Of a DNA stretch of 64,000 bases, positions 44,858 through 53,841 are shown one piece after another. Where the stretch lies: positions 62,001 to 126,000 of the forward strand of contig CAVPXL010000001.1 in NCBI GenBank assembly GCA_963709765.1, given 5' to 3'. This DNA is from Roseitranquillus sp963709765 (GTDB taxonomy: Bacteria; Pseudomonadota; Alphaproteobacteria; Rhodobacterales; Rhodobacteraceae). Position 1 is the first letter of the stretch; every line of letters starts with the position of its first letter. The notes beneath the pieces are model-generated. The model was not told the DNA's origin. It saw only the letters and a program-made list of their open reading frames with translations, and made no database searches. A program made the translations under genes and the position numbers.

Positions 44858-45810
44858 TTGCCTCTCCCCCGGATCCTGCGCAGGAGTGACGGCAACAGAC
44901 CCTCGGGCAGGAAGATCATGACGAGGATCATCACCGCGCCCAGCACGATCTGTTCGTATTCCGCGAGGAACGTCAGCACCTGCGGCAGCAGTGTCAGTAT
45001 CGCCGCCCCGATGGTGGCACCCAGAACCGAGCCGACCCCGCCCAGAACCGCCATCGTCACCATTTCGATCGAGTGCATGAAGCCCGCGACGTCCGGCGTG
45101 ATATAGCCGTTCTGCAGCGCCAGGAGCGAGCCCGCGACCGAGGCGTAGACCGCCGAGATGACAAAGGCGCGCAGCTTGAGCCGTGCCACATCCACGCCCA
45201 CGGTGCTGGCCGCGATCTCCGAGCCGTGAAGCGCGCGCATCGCGCGCCCTGTGGGCGAGTTGTATAGGTTGAGCGCGATCCAGGCGCCGATCAGGAGGCA
45301 GAACCCGCAAAAGGCGTACCAGAACTCACCGCCGTTGAGGTCGATGCCGAGGCTCTCCAGCAGATCGCGCAGTCCGAGATCGGCAACCGGGGTACCGTCG
45401 GGACCGCCGGTCAGGTCGCGCTCGTTCGTAAGGAACATGGTGACGAGGATGCCGAAGCCGAGGGTCGCCACCGCGAGATAATAGCCCTTGAGCCGCAGGA
45501 TCGGCCGGCCGACGAGCGCCGCGATCACAGCGGAGATCACCGCGCCGAGGATCAGCGCAAGCGCCGGGTGCAGGCCCAATTGCGCAGGCGCCAGAGCGCA
45601 GCAATAGGCGCCGATGCCCGCGAAACCCGCATGGCCCAGACTGACCTGGCCCGCATAGCCCGTCAGGATCACGATCCCGATCACCGCCAGTGCATTGACA
45701 AAGATCAGCGCGCCGATCCGGTAGTAGTAGCCCGAGGGGAAGAACACCGGCAGGACCACGATCAGCGCCAGAAGCACTAGAAGCTGCACCCATTTGGAGG
45801 AAATGGTCAT
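44854..45810 (-). CDS. livM: Branched-chain-type ABC transporter permease LivM
   Basis: 318 residues, eight or more membrane helices. Diagnostic segments: VILTGYAGQVSLGHAGFAGIG (about 47-67), RLKGYYLAVATLGFG, SPTGRAMRALHGSEIAASTVGV, and LGGVGSVLGATIGAAILTLL. Preceded 2 bp upstream by the livH stop. Pairs with LivH to form the channel. Confidence 0.93.
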   Translation of the reverse strand: MTISSKWVQLLVLLALIVVLPVFFPSGYYYRIGALIFVNALAVIGIVILTGYAGQVSLGHAGFAGIGAYCCALAPAQLGLHPALALILGAVISAVIAALVGRPILRLKGYYLAVATLGFGILVTMFLTNERDLTGGPDGTPVADLGLRDLLESLGIDLNGGEFWYAFCGFCLLIGAWIALNLYNSPTGRAMRALHGSEIAASTVGVDVARLKLRAFVISAVYASVAGSLLALQNGYITPDVAGFMHSIEMVTMAVLGGVGSVLGATIGAAILTLLPQVLTFLAEYEQIVLGAVMILVMIFLPEGLLPSLLRRIRGRGK

Positions 45811-45812
45811 GA

Positions 45813-46685
45813 TCAGACGCGCTCCGTCGCCCGGGCGCCGAACAATCCCTGGGGCATCACGAAGAGCACCGCGAGGATCACGATGAAGGCGACCGCGTCC
45901 TTGTACTGGGAACTGATGTAGCCCGCGGTCAGCGCTTCGAAGAGACCGAGCAGGAGACCCCCGACGAGCGCGCCCTTGGGGTTGCCCATGCCGCCGAGCA
46001 TCGCTGCTGCGAAGCCCTTGAGCGCAAGCGCCACACCCACGTCGTAGGATACCAGCGTGATCGGCGTCGCCAGAACGCCCGCCAGCGCGCCGATTGCGGC
46101 CGAAAGCGCGAAGGACAGCGTCATCACCCAGCTTGTGTTGATCCCCACGAGCTGCGCCGCGAGCCGGTTGTTGGAGGTGGCGAGCACCGCGCGGCCCGTC
46201 AGTGTGCGGGTGAAGAAGAGCCAGAGACCGATGAAGACCAGAAGCGCTCCCGCCATCACCCAAAGGCTCTGCGGCAGGATTGTCGCGCCCAGAACATGAA
46301 ACGGCGCGTCGCCCGAGAAGGACGGAAAGCGGTGGATCTGGCGGTCGAAGACCAGCTGCGTGACCCCGCGGATCAGGATCGACGCGCCGATCGTGATGAT
46401 GATCAGAGAAACTACCGGCGCCCCGCGCGCAGGCTCGAGGGCAAGCTTGTTGAGCGCCACACCGACTGCCGAGGTCAGAACGATCGCCATGACCGCCGCG
46501 AGCGGCAGCGGAATTCCGGCCTCATGGGCGAAGACGGTGATCATGCCGCCCAGCATCACGAATTCGCCCTGGGCGAAGTTCACGACGTCAGAAGCGTTGT
46601 AGATGATCGTGAAGCCGAGCGCGACCAGCGCGTAGACCGCGCCGACCGTCAACCCGGAGAAGATGAACTGCAATAGCTCGTCCAT
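45813..46685 (-). CDS. livH: Branched-chain-type ABC transporter permease LivH
   Basis: 290 residues. Begins MDELLQFIFSGLTVGAVYAL; then NASDVVNFAQGEFVMLGGM (LivH hallmark), TGRAVLATSNNRLAAQLVGI and AAMLGGMGNPKGALVGGLLL. The frame is open to 46742, but the start at 46685 fits the family. Lies 75 bp downstream of the binding protein. Confidence 0.93.
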   Translation of the reverse strand: MDELLQFIFSGLTVGAVYALVALGFTIIYNASDVVNFAQGEFVMLGGMITVFAHEAGIPLPLAAVMAIVLTSAVGVALNKLALEPARGAPVVSLIIITIGASILIRGVTQLVFDRQIHRFPSFSGDAPFHVLGATILPQSLWVMAGALLVFIGLWLFFTRTLTGRAVLATSNNRLAAQLVGINTSWVMTLSFALSAAIGALAGVLATPITLVSYDVGVALALKGFAAAMLGGMGNPKGALVGGLLLGLFEALTAGYISSQYKDAVAFIVILAVLFVMPQGLFGARATERV

Positions 46686-46760
46686 GAGCGTCTCGGCTCC
46701 ATGCGCGTGGCGTTGAGCGGGCGCGCGGCCACAGCAGCGCACCCGCGGATCGAGGTCTCG

Positions 46761-47904
46761 TTACTCGATCAGCGTCCAGTCGCCATCCTGGATTTCGAGC
46801 ATCCGGAAAGCGGACAGGTCGAGCCCGAGGTGATCGTCGGCACCGAAGGTGTAGGTGCCCGTGGTGCCGACAAGGCCGTCCGTCGCCTCCAGCGCGTCGC
46901 GGATCGCCGTCGGATCGGCACTCCCTGCGTTCTCGATCGCAGCCACCATCAGGCGGAATGCGTCGTGCGCGTAGCCACCGAAGGTGGAAGGCTCGCTGCC
47001 ATACGCCTCTTCGTAGGCGTCCCTGTAGGCCGTCACGACATCCTTCTGCGGGTCGTCATCCGGCAGGATCTCGGCGATCAGCAGCGCCGTGCCGGGCAGT
47101 CGCACGCCTTGCGACAACTCGAGACCCGCGAGGTCGATGAAGGCGTCGGAGGCCACGCCGTGCGACTGATAGAGCGGCACGTCGATGCCAAGCTGCGAGA
47201 CGTTCCGGGTGACAATGGTCGGGCCCTGGCCGAAGCCTGGGTTGAGGATCGCTTCTACTCCATCGGTGCCCCGGATGTTCGTGAGCTGCGGAGTCATGTC
47301 GGCGTCCTGCGGCCCGTAGGTCTCGCTGGCGACGACCTCGATCCCGTAATCGCCGACCACGTCCTTGCATTGGGCTTCCATCGACGCGCCGAAGCCGTCG
47401 GTGCCCGAGATCATGCCGATCTTCGTGATCCCCCTGCCCTGCATGTCCTCGAAGATCTTCTCGCAGGCCATGCGGTCCGTGTGCGGAGTTCTTGAAGACA
47501 AAAGGCCGGACCGGGTCGATGATCTGGATCGCGCCGGCGAGCGAGATGAACGGGATCTCTTCGTCTTCGGCGATGTCGATGATCGACATGGTGGTGCCGG
47601 TGGTCGAGCCGCCGATGATCGCAACGACCTCGTCATCCTCGACAAGGCGGGTGGCGAAGGTGCGTGCCTTGTTGGGATCGCCGCCATCGTCGTAGAGGAT
47701 CAACTCGATCTCTTCGCCATTGACGCCGCCCGCCGCGTTGACCTGCTCCACGAGCATTTCCAGCGTCTTGGCCTCGGGGTCACCGAGAAAAGAGGCTGGC
47801 CCGGTCGCCGCGAGGCTGGCTCCCAGGCGGATTTCGGCGCTGGCCGTCCCGGCGAGGCCGGTCGCCAGCAGCAGGGCGAGTGCGGTCGTTGTCTTGTGTG
47901 TCAT
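46761..47904 (-). CDS. ABC transporter solute-binding protein, LivK/AmiC type (frame broken near 47497)
   Basis: About 380 residues, type I periplasmic binding fold. Signal peptide MTHKTTTALALLLATGLAG, cleaved after GTASA before EIRLGASLAATGPASF. Family sites: EMLVEQVNAAGGVNGEEIEL, IGGSTTGTTMSIIDIAE (ligand hinge), GGYAHDAFRLMVAAIENAG. The frame changes after FVFKN: one surplus T near 47497 restores PHTDRMACEKIFEDMQGRG. The divergent paa operon suggests the ligand may be an arylacetate or aromatic amino acid rather than leucine; the sequence alone does not show this. Confidence 0.87.
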
Positions 47905-48338
47905 GGATTTTCTCCCTGGATAATCATTCGGCCGCGGGCGGCCTATGGCTTGTTGTCGTGTCGCCACCGAATTGCGTTGCGGCGGCATCGCATGGACTGA
48001 GTGGCGGGTTGACGCTGCCCGCCGTCAAGCGCAGATGCCTGCGCCCGGAAATCCGGATGAAGATGTCGGAATGCTTGCCGCGCCTGTCGTCGCAAGCTGC
48101 GATCAGGGCCCCGACTGGCAGACGCGCATGCCGCGTCCCGAAAAATTTGCTGCTCTTGGCAAATCGGGGCAGCGGCGCGCCGACGAGCCTGTTCATCAAC
48201 GACCGGAATCCGAGGGAGTGAATCGCAGCTAACCGATCTCCGGATTCCAGCACCCGGGAGGGGCTGATCGCAGCGTCCAGCAAGCGCGTGCGCGTATGGA
48301 ATGCCGTGGCCATCCGCCCTCCCTTAACAGAAACATAA
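47905..48338. other. Non-coding divergent spacer, nothing recognised
   Basis: A 434-bp stretch between the binding-protein gene and the paaG promoter. Short open frames exist on both strands (for example 47945-48232 plus and 47924-48313 minus), but their compositions and lack of ribosome-binding sites give no support for a gene. The importer promoter must lie in the part nearest 47905; I cannot place it. Confidence 0.5.
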
Positions 48339-48367
48339 TTGACCGGTCGGCCAGTTTATGCAATAAA
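48339..48367 (+). promoter_or_regulatory. paaG promoter with probable PaaR operator
   Basis: A -35 TTGACC (48339-48344) and a -10-like AATAAA (48362-48367) are 17 bp apart. Between them lies GACCGGTCGGCCAGTTTAT (48341-48359), matching 16 of 19 positions of the motif at the paaJ promoter (61140-61158). Its core GACCGGTCGGCC is an imperfect palindrome of the kind bound by TetR proteins; occupancy would block RNA polymerase. The start codon is about 40 bp downstream of the expected transcription start. Confidence 0.6.
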
Positions 48368-48412
48368 AATTTCTGTTGGACGCAGGGGCGGAACGGCTGG
48401 GAGGGACGAACG

Positions 48413-49204
48413 ATGGCGTCGAGCACGGTACGCGCGGAGCTTGATCGCGGTGTGCTGCGGATCACGCTGAACCGCCCGGAGAAGCTGAACTCGTTCAACG
48501 AGGCCATGCATCTCGAATTGCGCGCGCAACTCGATCGTGCCCATGCGGAGGACGAGGTCCGCGCGGTGCTCCTGACAGGGGCCGGGCGCGGTTTTTGTGC
48601 GGGACAGGACCTGGGCGATCGCGATCCGCGCAAGGGTGGTCCGAAACCCGATCTCGGCCATACGCTCGAAACCTTCTACGGACCGAACCTGCTCTCCATC
48701 AGACGCCTCGAGAAACCCGTCGTCTGCGCGGTGAATGGCGTCGCCGCCGGGGCGGGAGCAAACATCGCCCTTGCCTGCGACATCGTGCTCGCCGCGAAAT
48801 CCGCGAAATTCGTCCAGGCGTTCGCGAAGGTCGGGCTGGTTCCCGACGCCGGGGGCAGCTGGACTCTCGCTCACATTCTCGGTGAGCCGCGTGCCAAGGC
48901 CCTGGCCATGACAGCGGAGCCGCTGAGTGCCGAGATGGCCGCGTCATGGGGCCTGATCTGGAAAGCCGTGGATGACGCCGACCTGATGGGCGAAGCGAAT
49001 GCCCTCGCCGAACAACTCGCCGCTGGCCCGACGAAGGGGCTCGGCCTGACCAAGCGCGTCATTCAGGCCGCCGCCACGAATTCATTCGACACCCATCTCG
49101 ACGTCGAACGCGATGCGCAAAGAGAGGCAGGCATGACCGACGATTACGCAGAGGGCGTCACGGCATTTCTCGAAAAGCGTCCCCCCCTCTTCAAGGGCCG
49201 CTGA
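48413..49204 (+). CDS. paaG: 1,2-epoxyphenylacetyl-CoA isomerase, enoyl-CoA hydratase family
   Basis: 263 residues, crotonase fold. Oxyanion-hole strands VLLTGAGRGFCAGQDLGDRD (about residues 45-64) and AVNGVAAGAGANIALACDIV (about 104-123); catalytic acidic residue in LVPDAGGSWTLAHILG. 'FCAGQDL' is characteristic of PaaG. It converts the ring epoxide to the seven-membered oxepin-CoA and also isomerises later double bonds. First gene of paaG-I-K-R. ATG 48413 with GGGAGGGA upstream; the upstream-extended frame is not supported. Confidence 0.92.
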   Translation: MASSTVRAELDRGVLRITLNRPEKLNSFNEAMHLELRAQLDRAHAEDEVRAVLLTGAGRGFCAGQDLGDRDPRKGGPKPDLGHTLETFYGPNLLSIRRLEKPVVCAVNGVAAGAGANIALACDIVLAAKSAKFVQAFAKVGLVPDAGGSWTLAHILGEPRAKALAMTAEPLSAEMAASWGLIWKAVDDADLMGEANALAEQLAAGPTKGLGLTKRVIQAAATNSFDTHLDVERDAQREAGMTDDYAEGVTAFLEKRPPLFKGR

Positions 49205-49205
49205 G

Positions 49206-49637
49206 ATGTCGCCGCAGGAGCTGGCCGAAGCCTGCGCACGGGCGATGTGGGAAGGCGACAGCGCATCGCAGGAGCTCGACATGTCGCTCGACAGCGTCGC
49301 ACCAGGGGCGTCGACCCTGTCGATGACCGTCACCAGGGCAATGACGAACGGCCACGGCAATTGTCACGGTGGCTACATCTTCAGCCTTGCCGACAGCGCC
49401 TTTGCTTTTGCGTGCAATACCTACGATCAGGTCACGGTCGCCCAGCACTGCGCCATCACCTACATCGCGCCTGGCACCTTGGGCGATCACCTGACGGCCA
49501 CCGCGCAAGAGCTGTCGCGCACCGGTCGGTCCGGCATCTACGACGTCCGGGTCACCCGGGGCGACGGCAAGGTGATCGCAGAATTCCGCGGCCATTCGCG
49601 CACGCTCAATGACACGCTGCTGGCAACGTCCGACTGA
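49206..49637 (+). CDS. paaI: Hydroxyphenylacetyl-CoA thioesterase PaaI
   Basis: 143 residues, hotdog fold. Core motif NGHGNCHGGYIFSLADSAFA (about residues 48-67) has the HGG active-site loop and the catalytic aspartate. PaaI removes CoA from dead-end hydroxyphenylacetyl-CoA intermediates, rescuing CoA. Starts 1 bp after the paaG stop and precedes paaK by 18 bp, so it is part of the same transcript. Confidence 0.92.
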   Translation: MSPQELAEACARAMWEGDSASQELDMSLDSVAPGASTLSMTVTRAMTNGHGNCHGGYIFSLADSAFAFACNTYDQVTVAQHCAITYIAPGTLGDHLTATAQELSRTGRSGIYDVRVTRGDGKVIAEFRGHSRTLNDTLLATSD

Positions 49638-49655
49638 GGCTCAAGGGAGACCCCG

Positions 49656-50969
49656 ATGACCGACCTGACACCATCCCGAGAAATACTCGATCCCATCGAG
49701 GTTGCCTCCCGCGACGAGATCCAGGCGCTACAGCTCGATCGCATGAAATGGTCGCTCGCACATGCCTACGAGAATTCCGCGTTCTACCGACAGCGGTTCG
49801 ATGCGCACGGCGTCCACCCCTCGGACCTGACGTCGCTTTCGGATCTGGCCAGGTTCCCGTTCACGACCAAGACGGATCTGCGCGACACCTATCCGTTCGG
49901 CATGTTCGCGGTGCCCCGCGAGAAGCTTTGCCGCATTCACGCCTCGTCCGGCACCACCGGCAAGCCGACGGTCGTGGGTTACACCCGGAACGACATCGAG
50001 GTCTGGTCCGAGGTCGTCGCACGCTCGATCCGCGCTTCTGGCGGCCGCGCGGGTGACATCTGCCATGTGGCCTATGGCTATGGTCTCTTCACTGGCGGCC
50101 TTGGCGCCCATTACGGCGCCGAGAAGCTCGGCTGTACCGTCGTTCCGATCTCGGGCGGGATGACCGAGCGCCAGGTCACGCTGATGATGGACTTCAAGCC
50201 ACGCATCATCATGGTGACCCCGTCCTACATGCTCTCGATTCTGGACGAGTTCCACCGGCAGGGTCTCGACCCGCGGGAATGCTCGCTCGAGGTCGGAATT
50301 TTCGGTGCCGAGCCTTGGACGAACGCGATGCGCCGCGAGATCGAGGAGGCTTTCGACATGCACGCGGTCGACATCTATGGCCTTTCCGAGGTGATGGGTC
50401 CCGGCGTCGCCAACGAATGCGTCGAGACCAAGGACGGCCTGCACGTCTGGGAAGACCATTTCTACCCCGAGATCATCGACCCCGAGACAGGCGACGTCCT
50501 GCCCGACGGCGAGATGGGCGAACTGGTCTTCACGACCCTCACCAAGGAAGGTCTGCCGATCATCCGCTACCGCACGCGCGACCTGACCCGTCTTCTGCCG
50601 GGCACCGCGCGGTCGATGCGACGGATGGAAAAGATCACCGGGCGGTCGGACGACATGATCATCCTGCGCGGCGTGAACGTGTTCCCGACCCAGGTCGAGG
50701 AGCAGATCCTGAAATGTGCGGGTCTTGCGCCGCATTTCCAGATCGAGCTGACCCGCGCGAACCGGATGGATGCGATGACGATACACGTGGAATGCGTGCC
50801 GGACCGGGTCGACGCCCAAGCCCGCGATGCGTCGGCCCGCGAACTGGCGCATCACATCAAGTCGGTCGTCGGCGTGTCGACCAGGGTCATCGTGCACGAC
50901 CCCGAGCACGTCGCCCGGTCCGAGGGCAAGGCCAAGCGGGTCGTCGACAATCGTCCGAAAGAGGATTGA
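49656..50969 (+). CDS. paaK: Phenylacetate-CoA ligase
   Basis: 437 residues, the usual PaaK length. Adenylate-forming motifs: P-loop HASSGTTGKPTVVGYT (about 94-109), VDIYGLSEVMGPGVANECVE (about 238-257), TRDLTRLLPG, and the C-terminal hinge MEKITGRSDDMIILRGVNVF followed by PTQVEEQIL. Activates phenylacetate with ATP and CoA to phenylacetyl-CoA, the inducer of the pathway and the substrate of PaaABCE. Cytosolic. Confidence 0.96.
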   Translation: MTDLTPSREILDPIEVASRDEIQALQLDRMKWSLAHAYENSAFYRQRFDAHGVHPSDLTSLSDLARFPFTTKTDLRDTYPFGMFAVPREKLCRIHASSGTTGKPTVVGYTRNDIEVWSEVVARSIRASGGRAGDICHVAYGYGLFTGGLGAHYGAEKLGCTVVPISGGMTERQVTLMMDFKPRIIMVTPSYMLSILDEFHRQGLDPRECSLEVGIFGAEPWTNAMRREIEEAFDMHAVDIYGLSEVMGPGVANECVETKDGLHVWEDHFYPEIIDPETGDVLPDGEMGELVFTTLTKEGLPIIRYRTRDLTRLLPGTARSMRRMEKITGRSDDMIILRGVNVFPTQVEEQILKCAGLAPHFQIELTRANRMDAMTIHVECVPDRVDAQARDASARELAHHIKSVVGVSTRVIVHDPEHVARSEGKAKRVVDNRPKED

Positions 50970-51057
50970 ACCGACAGCCGGAATCCTGAGGACAGCGGTC
51001 TGGTCCTGCGGGGCCTCACCCATGCCGAGAGGCAGCTTGAAGCAAGAGGCCGTCGAT

Positions 51058-51657
51058 ATGCCACGGACCCGCGCAAACGATTTCGAGGAAAAGCGTCACG
51101 CCCTGTTGCTGACGGCCGCGTCGGTCTTCGCGTCCCAGGGGATGGAGAAAGCGTCGCTGTCGCAGATTGCGGCGGAAGCCGGAATCTCCAAGTCACTGCT
51201 TTACCATTACTATCCCCGGAAGGGAGAATTGATCTTCTCGATCATCGAGAACCACCTTCTCGAGCTCGACCAGAAGATCGAGGACGCCGACGATTTCAGT
51301 CTGCCTCCGGAGGCGCGACTGCGCCGGCTGGTCGGCGCGATCATCGAGGCCTATAGGGGCGCCGACGATCAGCACAAGGTGCAACTCAACGCTGCATCGA
51401 CCCTTACGGAGGAGCAGCACGCCGCGATAACCTCGATCGAGCGGCGGATCGTCCGGCGCTTCTCCTGCATCCTGCGGGACATCAATCCGGCGCTCGACGA
51501 TCCGGACAGGCCGCTCCTGATGCCGGTCACCATGTCGCTCTTCGGAATGATGAACTGGGTCTACATGTGGTTCAAGGATGGCGGGCGCGTCACCCGTGAG
51601 GACTACGCCCAGGTGGCCACGACGTTGCTGCTCGAAGGGATCACAGCCGTCCGCTGA
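51058..51657 (+). CDS. paaR: TetR-family regulator of paa genes
   Basis: 199 residues. N-terminal helix-turn-helix: TAASVFASQGMEKASLSQIA then AEAGISKSLLYHYYPRKGEL (residues about 17-60), followed by an all-helical ligand domain. Position directly after paaK and the shared motif at two paa promoters identify it as a PaaR-type repressor released by phenylacetyl-CoA. The start at 51058 has AGAGG upstream; an in-frame ATG at 51022 would add 12 residues. Convergent with paaZ; the 103-bp gap holds a short CTTCTC/GAGAAG stem-loop. Confidence 0.88.
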   Translation: MPRTRANDFEEKRHALLLTAASVFASQGMEKASLSQIAAEAGISKSLLYHYYPRKGELIFSIIENHLLELDQKIEDADDFSLPPEARLRRLVGAIIEAYRGADDQHKVQLNAASTLTEEQHAAITSIERRIVRRFSCILRDINPALDDPDRPLLMPVTMSLFGMMNWVYMWFKDGGRVTREDYAQVATTLLLEGITAVR

Positions 51658-51760
51658 TCCACAGGCAGATTCTTCTCCCGTTGAGAAGGAAAAGCCGAGC
51701 CCGCGCGGAACAGAGACAGGCTGACGACAGAGGCCGCCAGCCCAAAGCCCCCGGGCTCCG

Positions 51761-53824
51761 TCAGGCTTCCGGCGGCCAGACTTTCGCAACCATGGTCAAC
51801 ACGTCGTATTGCGCGACCACCTCGTCCTCCTGATTGGTGACGCGGCAATCCCAGCGGACTTCGCCATATTCGTCGTTCTCCCGTGGATTGATCTCCTTGC
51901 AGGTGAGCCTCACGTGCAGACTGTCGCCAAAATAGACCGGCGTCAGAAACCGCAGGTTGTCGACGCCGTAATTGGCGAGGACCGGCCCCGGCGCGGGCTC
52001 CACGAAGAGACCCGCCGCAAACGACGCGATCAGGTAGCCATGTGCCACCCGATCCTCGAAGAACGGGTTCGCCTTTGCGGCCGCGCTGTCCATGTGCGCG
52101 TAGAACGTGTCGCCCGTGAACGCGGCAAAGTGCTCCACATCCTCCTCGGTCACCTTTCGCGCCGCCGTCACCAGCTGGTCGCCGATCCGAAGTTCGGCGA
52201 GTGACTTGCGGAAGGGATGCTCTCCCTGCTGCGCATCAGCGCCATCGATCCAGCGCCCGGTGACCGCCGAGAGAAGCCGCGGGGGCCCTTGCACGGCCGT
52301 GCGCTGAAGATAGTGCTTCACCCCGCGCATGCCGCCCAGTTCCTCGCCGCCACCGGCACGGCCGGGACCACCATGCACCAGAGCCGCGAGCGGCGAGCCG
52401 TGACCAGTGGAACTCTTGGCAGAGGCGCGGTTGCCGATCAGCACCCGACCGTGGAATGGCGCGAGCCCGATCACGACCTCCTCTGCGACGTGCGGATCGT
52501 TGGTGAACACCGATGCGACCAGCGACCCCTTGCCCCTGCGCGCCAACGCCACTGCTTCGTCGGCGCCGTCGTAGGGCATCATCGTCGCGACCGGCCCGAA
52601 GGCCTCGACGTCGTGCACCGCGCGTGCGGCAAACGGGTCTCGGCAATGAAGCAGCACCGGCGCCATGAAGGCCCCGGCCCCGGCATCGCCCGACGCAAGC
52701 GTGACCTGGTTCGGGTCACCCATGACGATTTCTGCGTCGGCGCCGAGATCACGGATCCGCTCGCGCACCTCGTCGCGCTGCGAAAGGCTGGCCAGTGCGC
52801 CCATGCGCACGCCTTCGGTGTCGGGCAGGCCGATCTGCGTCCTGGCGATCCGTGCCGTCAGCGCCTCGGCGACCGCCTCCTCGCGCCCGCGCGGCACGAT
52901 GATACGGCGGATCGCGGTACATTTCTGGCCCGCTTTCGCCGTCATCTCGCGCGCCAGCTCGCGCACGAAGAGGTCGAATTCCTCGCTGCCAGGCTCGGCG
53001 TCGGCGCCAAGGATCGAGGCGTTCAAGCTGTCGGCCTCCATCGTGAAGCGCGTCGCGTTTTCCAGGACCGCCGGATGCGCCTTCAGCATGCGCCCTGTCC
53101 GGGCCGATCCGGTAAAGGTCACCACGTCCTGTCCCGTGACATGATCGAGCATGTCGCCAACCGACCCCGCCACGAGTTGCAATGCCCCGACCGGCAGGAG
53201 ACCGCTCTCGACGATGCGGCGCACGACCAGTTCGGTCAGGTAGGCGGTCTGGCTCGCCGGTTTGACGAGGCAAGGCACACCGGCAATGAGAGCCGGCGCG
53301 ATCTTTTCCAGCATCCCCCAGACCGGGAAGTTGAAGGCGTTGATATGGATAGCGATGCCGGTCAGCGGCGTCAGGATGTGATGGGCCGAAAAGGTGCCGT
53401 CGCGTGAGAGCGGTTCCACATCGCCGTCGGTCAGGACCCGGGTGTTCGGCAGTTCGCGCCGCGCCTTGGACGCGTAGGTGAGCATCGTGCCGATGCCACC
53501 CTCGATATCGATCCAGCCATCGGCCCGCGTGGCGCCGGTGTGGTAGTTCTCGGCGTAGAACTCCTCCTTGAGCTCCATGAGATGCAGTCCGAGCGCCTTG
53601 AGCATGAGGGCGCGCTGGTGGAATCCCATCTCGCGAAGCGCGGCGCCTCCGGTCTCGCGGCCAAAATCAAGCGCGGCCGCGAAGTCGAGCCCGTCCGAGC
53701 CGATGGTCGCGACCGGCGCGCCGGTCGCGGCGTCGCGCAGCAGAGCGCCGTCGCCCGCGCCGCGCTGCCATTCCCCGCAGAGATAGCTTTCCAGACGGCG
53801 CGGTGTGCGGGCCGTGGCATCCAT
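51761..53824 (-). CDS. paaZ: Bifunctional oxepin-CoA hydrolase / 3-oxo-5,6-dehydrosuberyl-CoA semialdehyde dehydrogenase
   Basis: 687 residues, two fused domains. The N-terminal aldehyde dehydrogenase (about 1-520) has the glutamate in FTMEADSLNASIL and the catalytic cysteine in AKAGQKCTAIRRI. The C-terminal MaoC-like hydratase (about 545-687) has FTGDTFYAHMDSAAAKANPF with the Asp/His pair and VAHGYLIASFAAGLFV. It opens the oxepin ring and oxidises the aldehyde. Start ATG 53824; last gene of the minus-strand operon, 17 bp after the PaaA/C-like gene. Confidence 0.95.
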   Translation of the reverse strand: MDATARTPRRLESYLCGEWQRGAGDGALLRDAATGAPVATIGSDGLDFAAALDFGRETGGAALREMGFHQRALMLKALGLHLMELKEEFYAENYHTGATRADGWIDIEGGIGTMLTYASKARRELPNTRVLTDGDVEPLSRDGTFSAHHILTPLTGIAIHINAFNFPVWGMLEKIAPALIAGVPCLVKPASQTAYLTELVVRRIVESGLLPVGALQLVAGSVGDMLDHVTGQDVVTFTGSARTGRMLKAHPAVLENATRFTMEADSLNASILGADAEPGSEEFDLFVRELAREMTAKAGQKCTAIRRIIVPRGREEAVAEALTARIARTQIGLPDTEGVRMGALASLSQRDEVRERIRDLGADAEIVMGDPNQVTLASGDAGAGAFMAPVLLHCRDPFAARAVHDVEAFGPVATMMPYDGADEAVALARRGKGSLVASVFTNDPHVAEEVVIGLAPFHGRVLIGNRASAKSSTGHGSPLAALVHGGPGRAGGGEELGGMRGVKHYLQRTAVQGPPRLLSAVTGRWIDGADAQQGEHPFRKSLAELRIGDQLVTAARKVTEEDVEHFAAFTGDTFYAHMDSAAAKANPFFEDRVAHGYLIASFAAGLFVEPAPGPVLANYGVDNLRFLTPVYFGDSLHVRLTCKEINPRENDEYGEVRWDCRVTNQEDEVVAQYDVLTMVAKVWPPEA

Positions 53825-53841
53825 GAAACGTCCTTTCGTTA

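Noticed and set aside
47924..48313. Open frames on both strands in the spacer before paaG
   Set aside because: Overlapping frames without ribosome-binding sites or family resemblance; the region better fits a divergent regulatory spacer.
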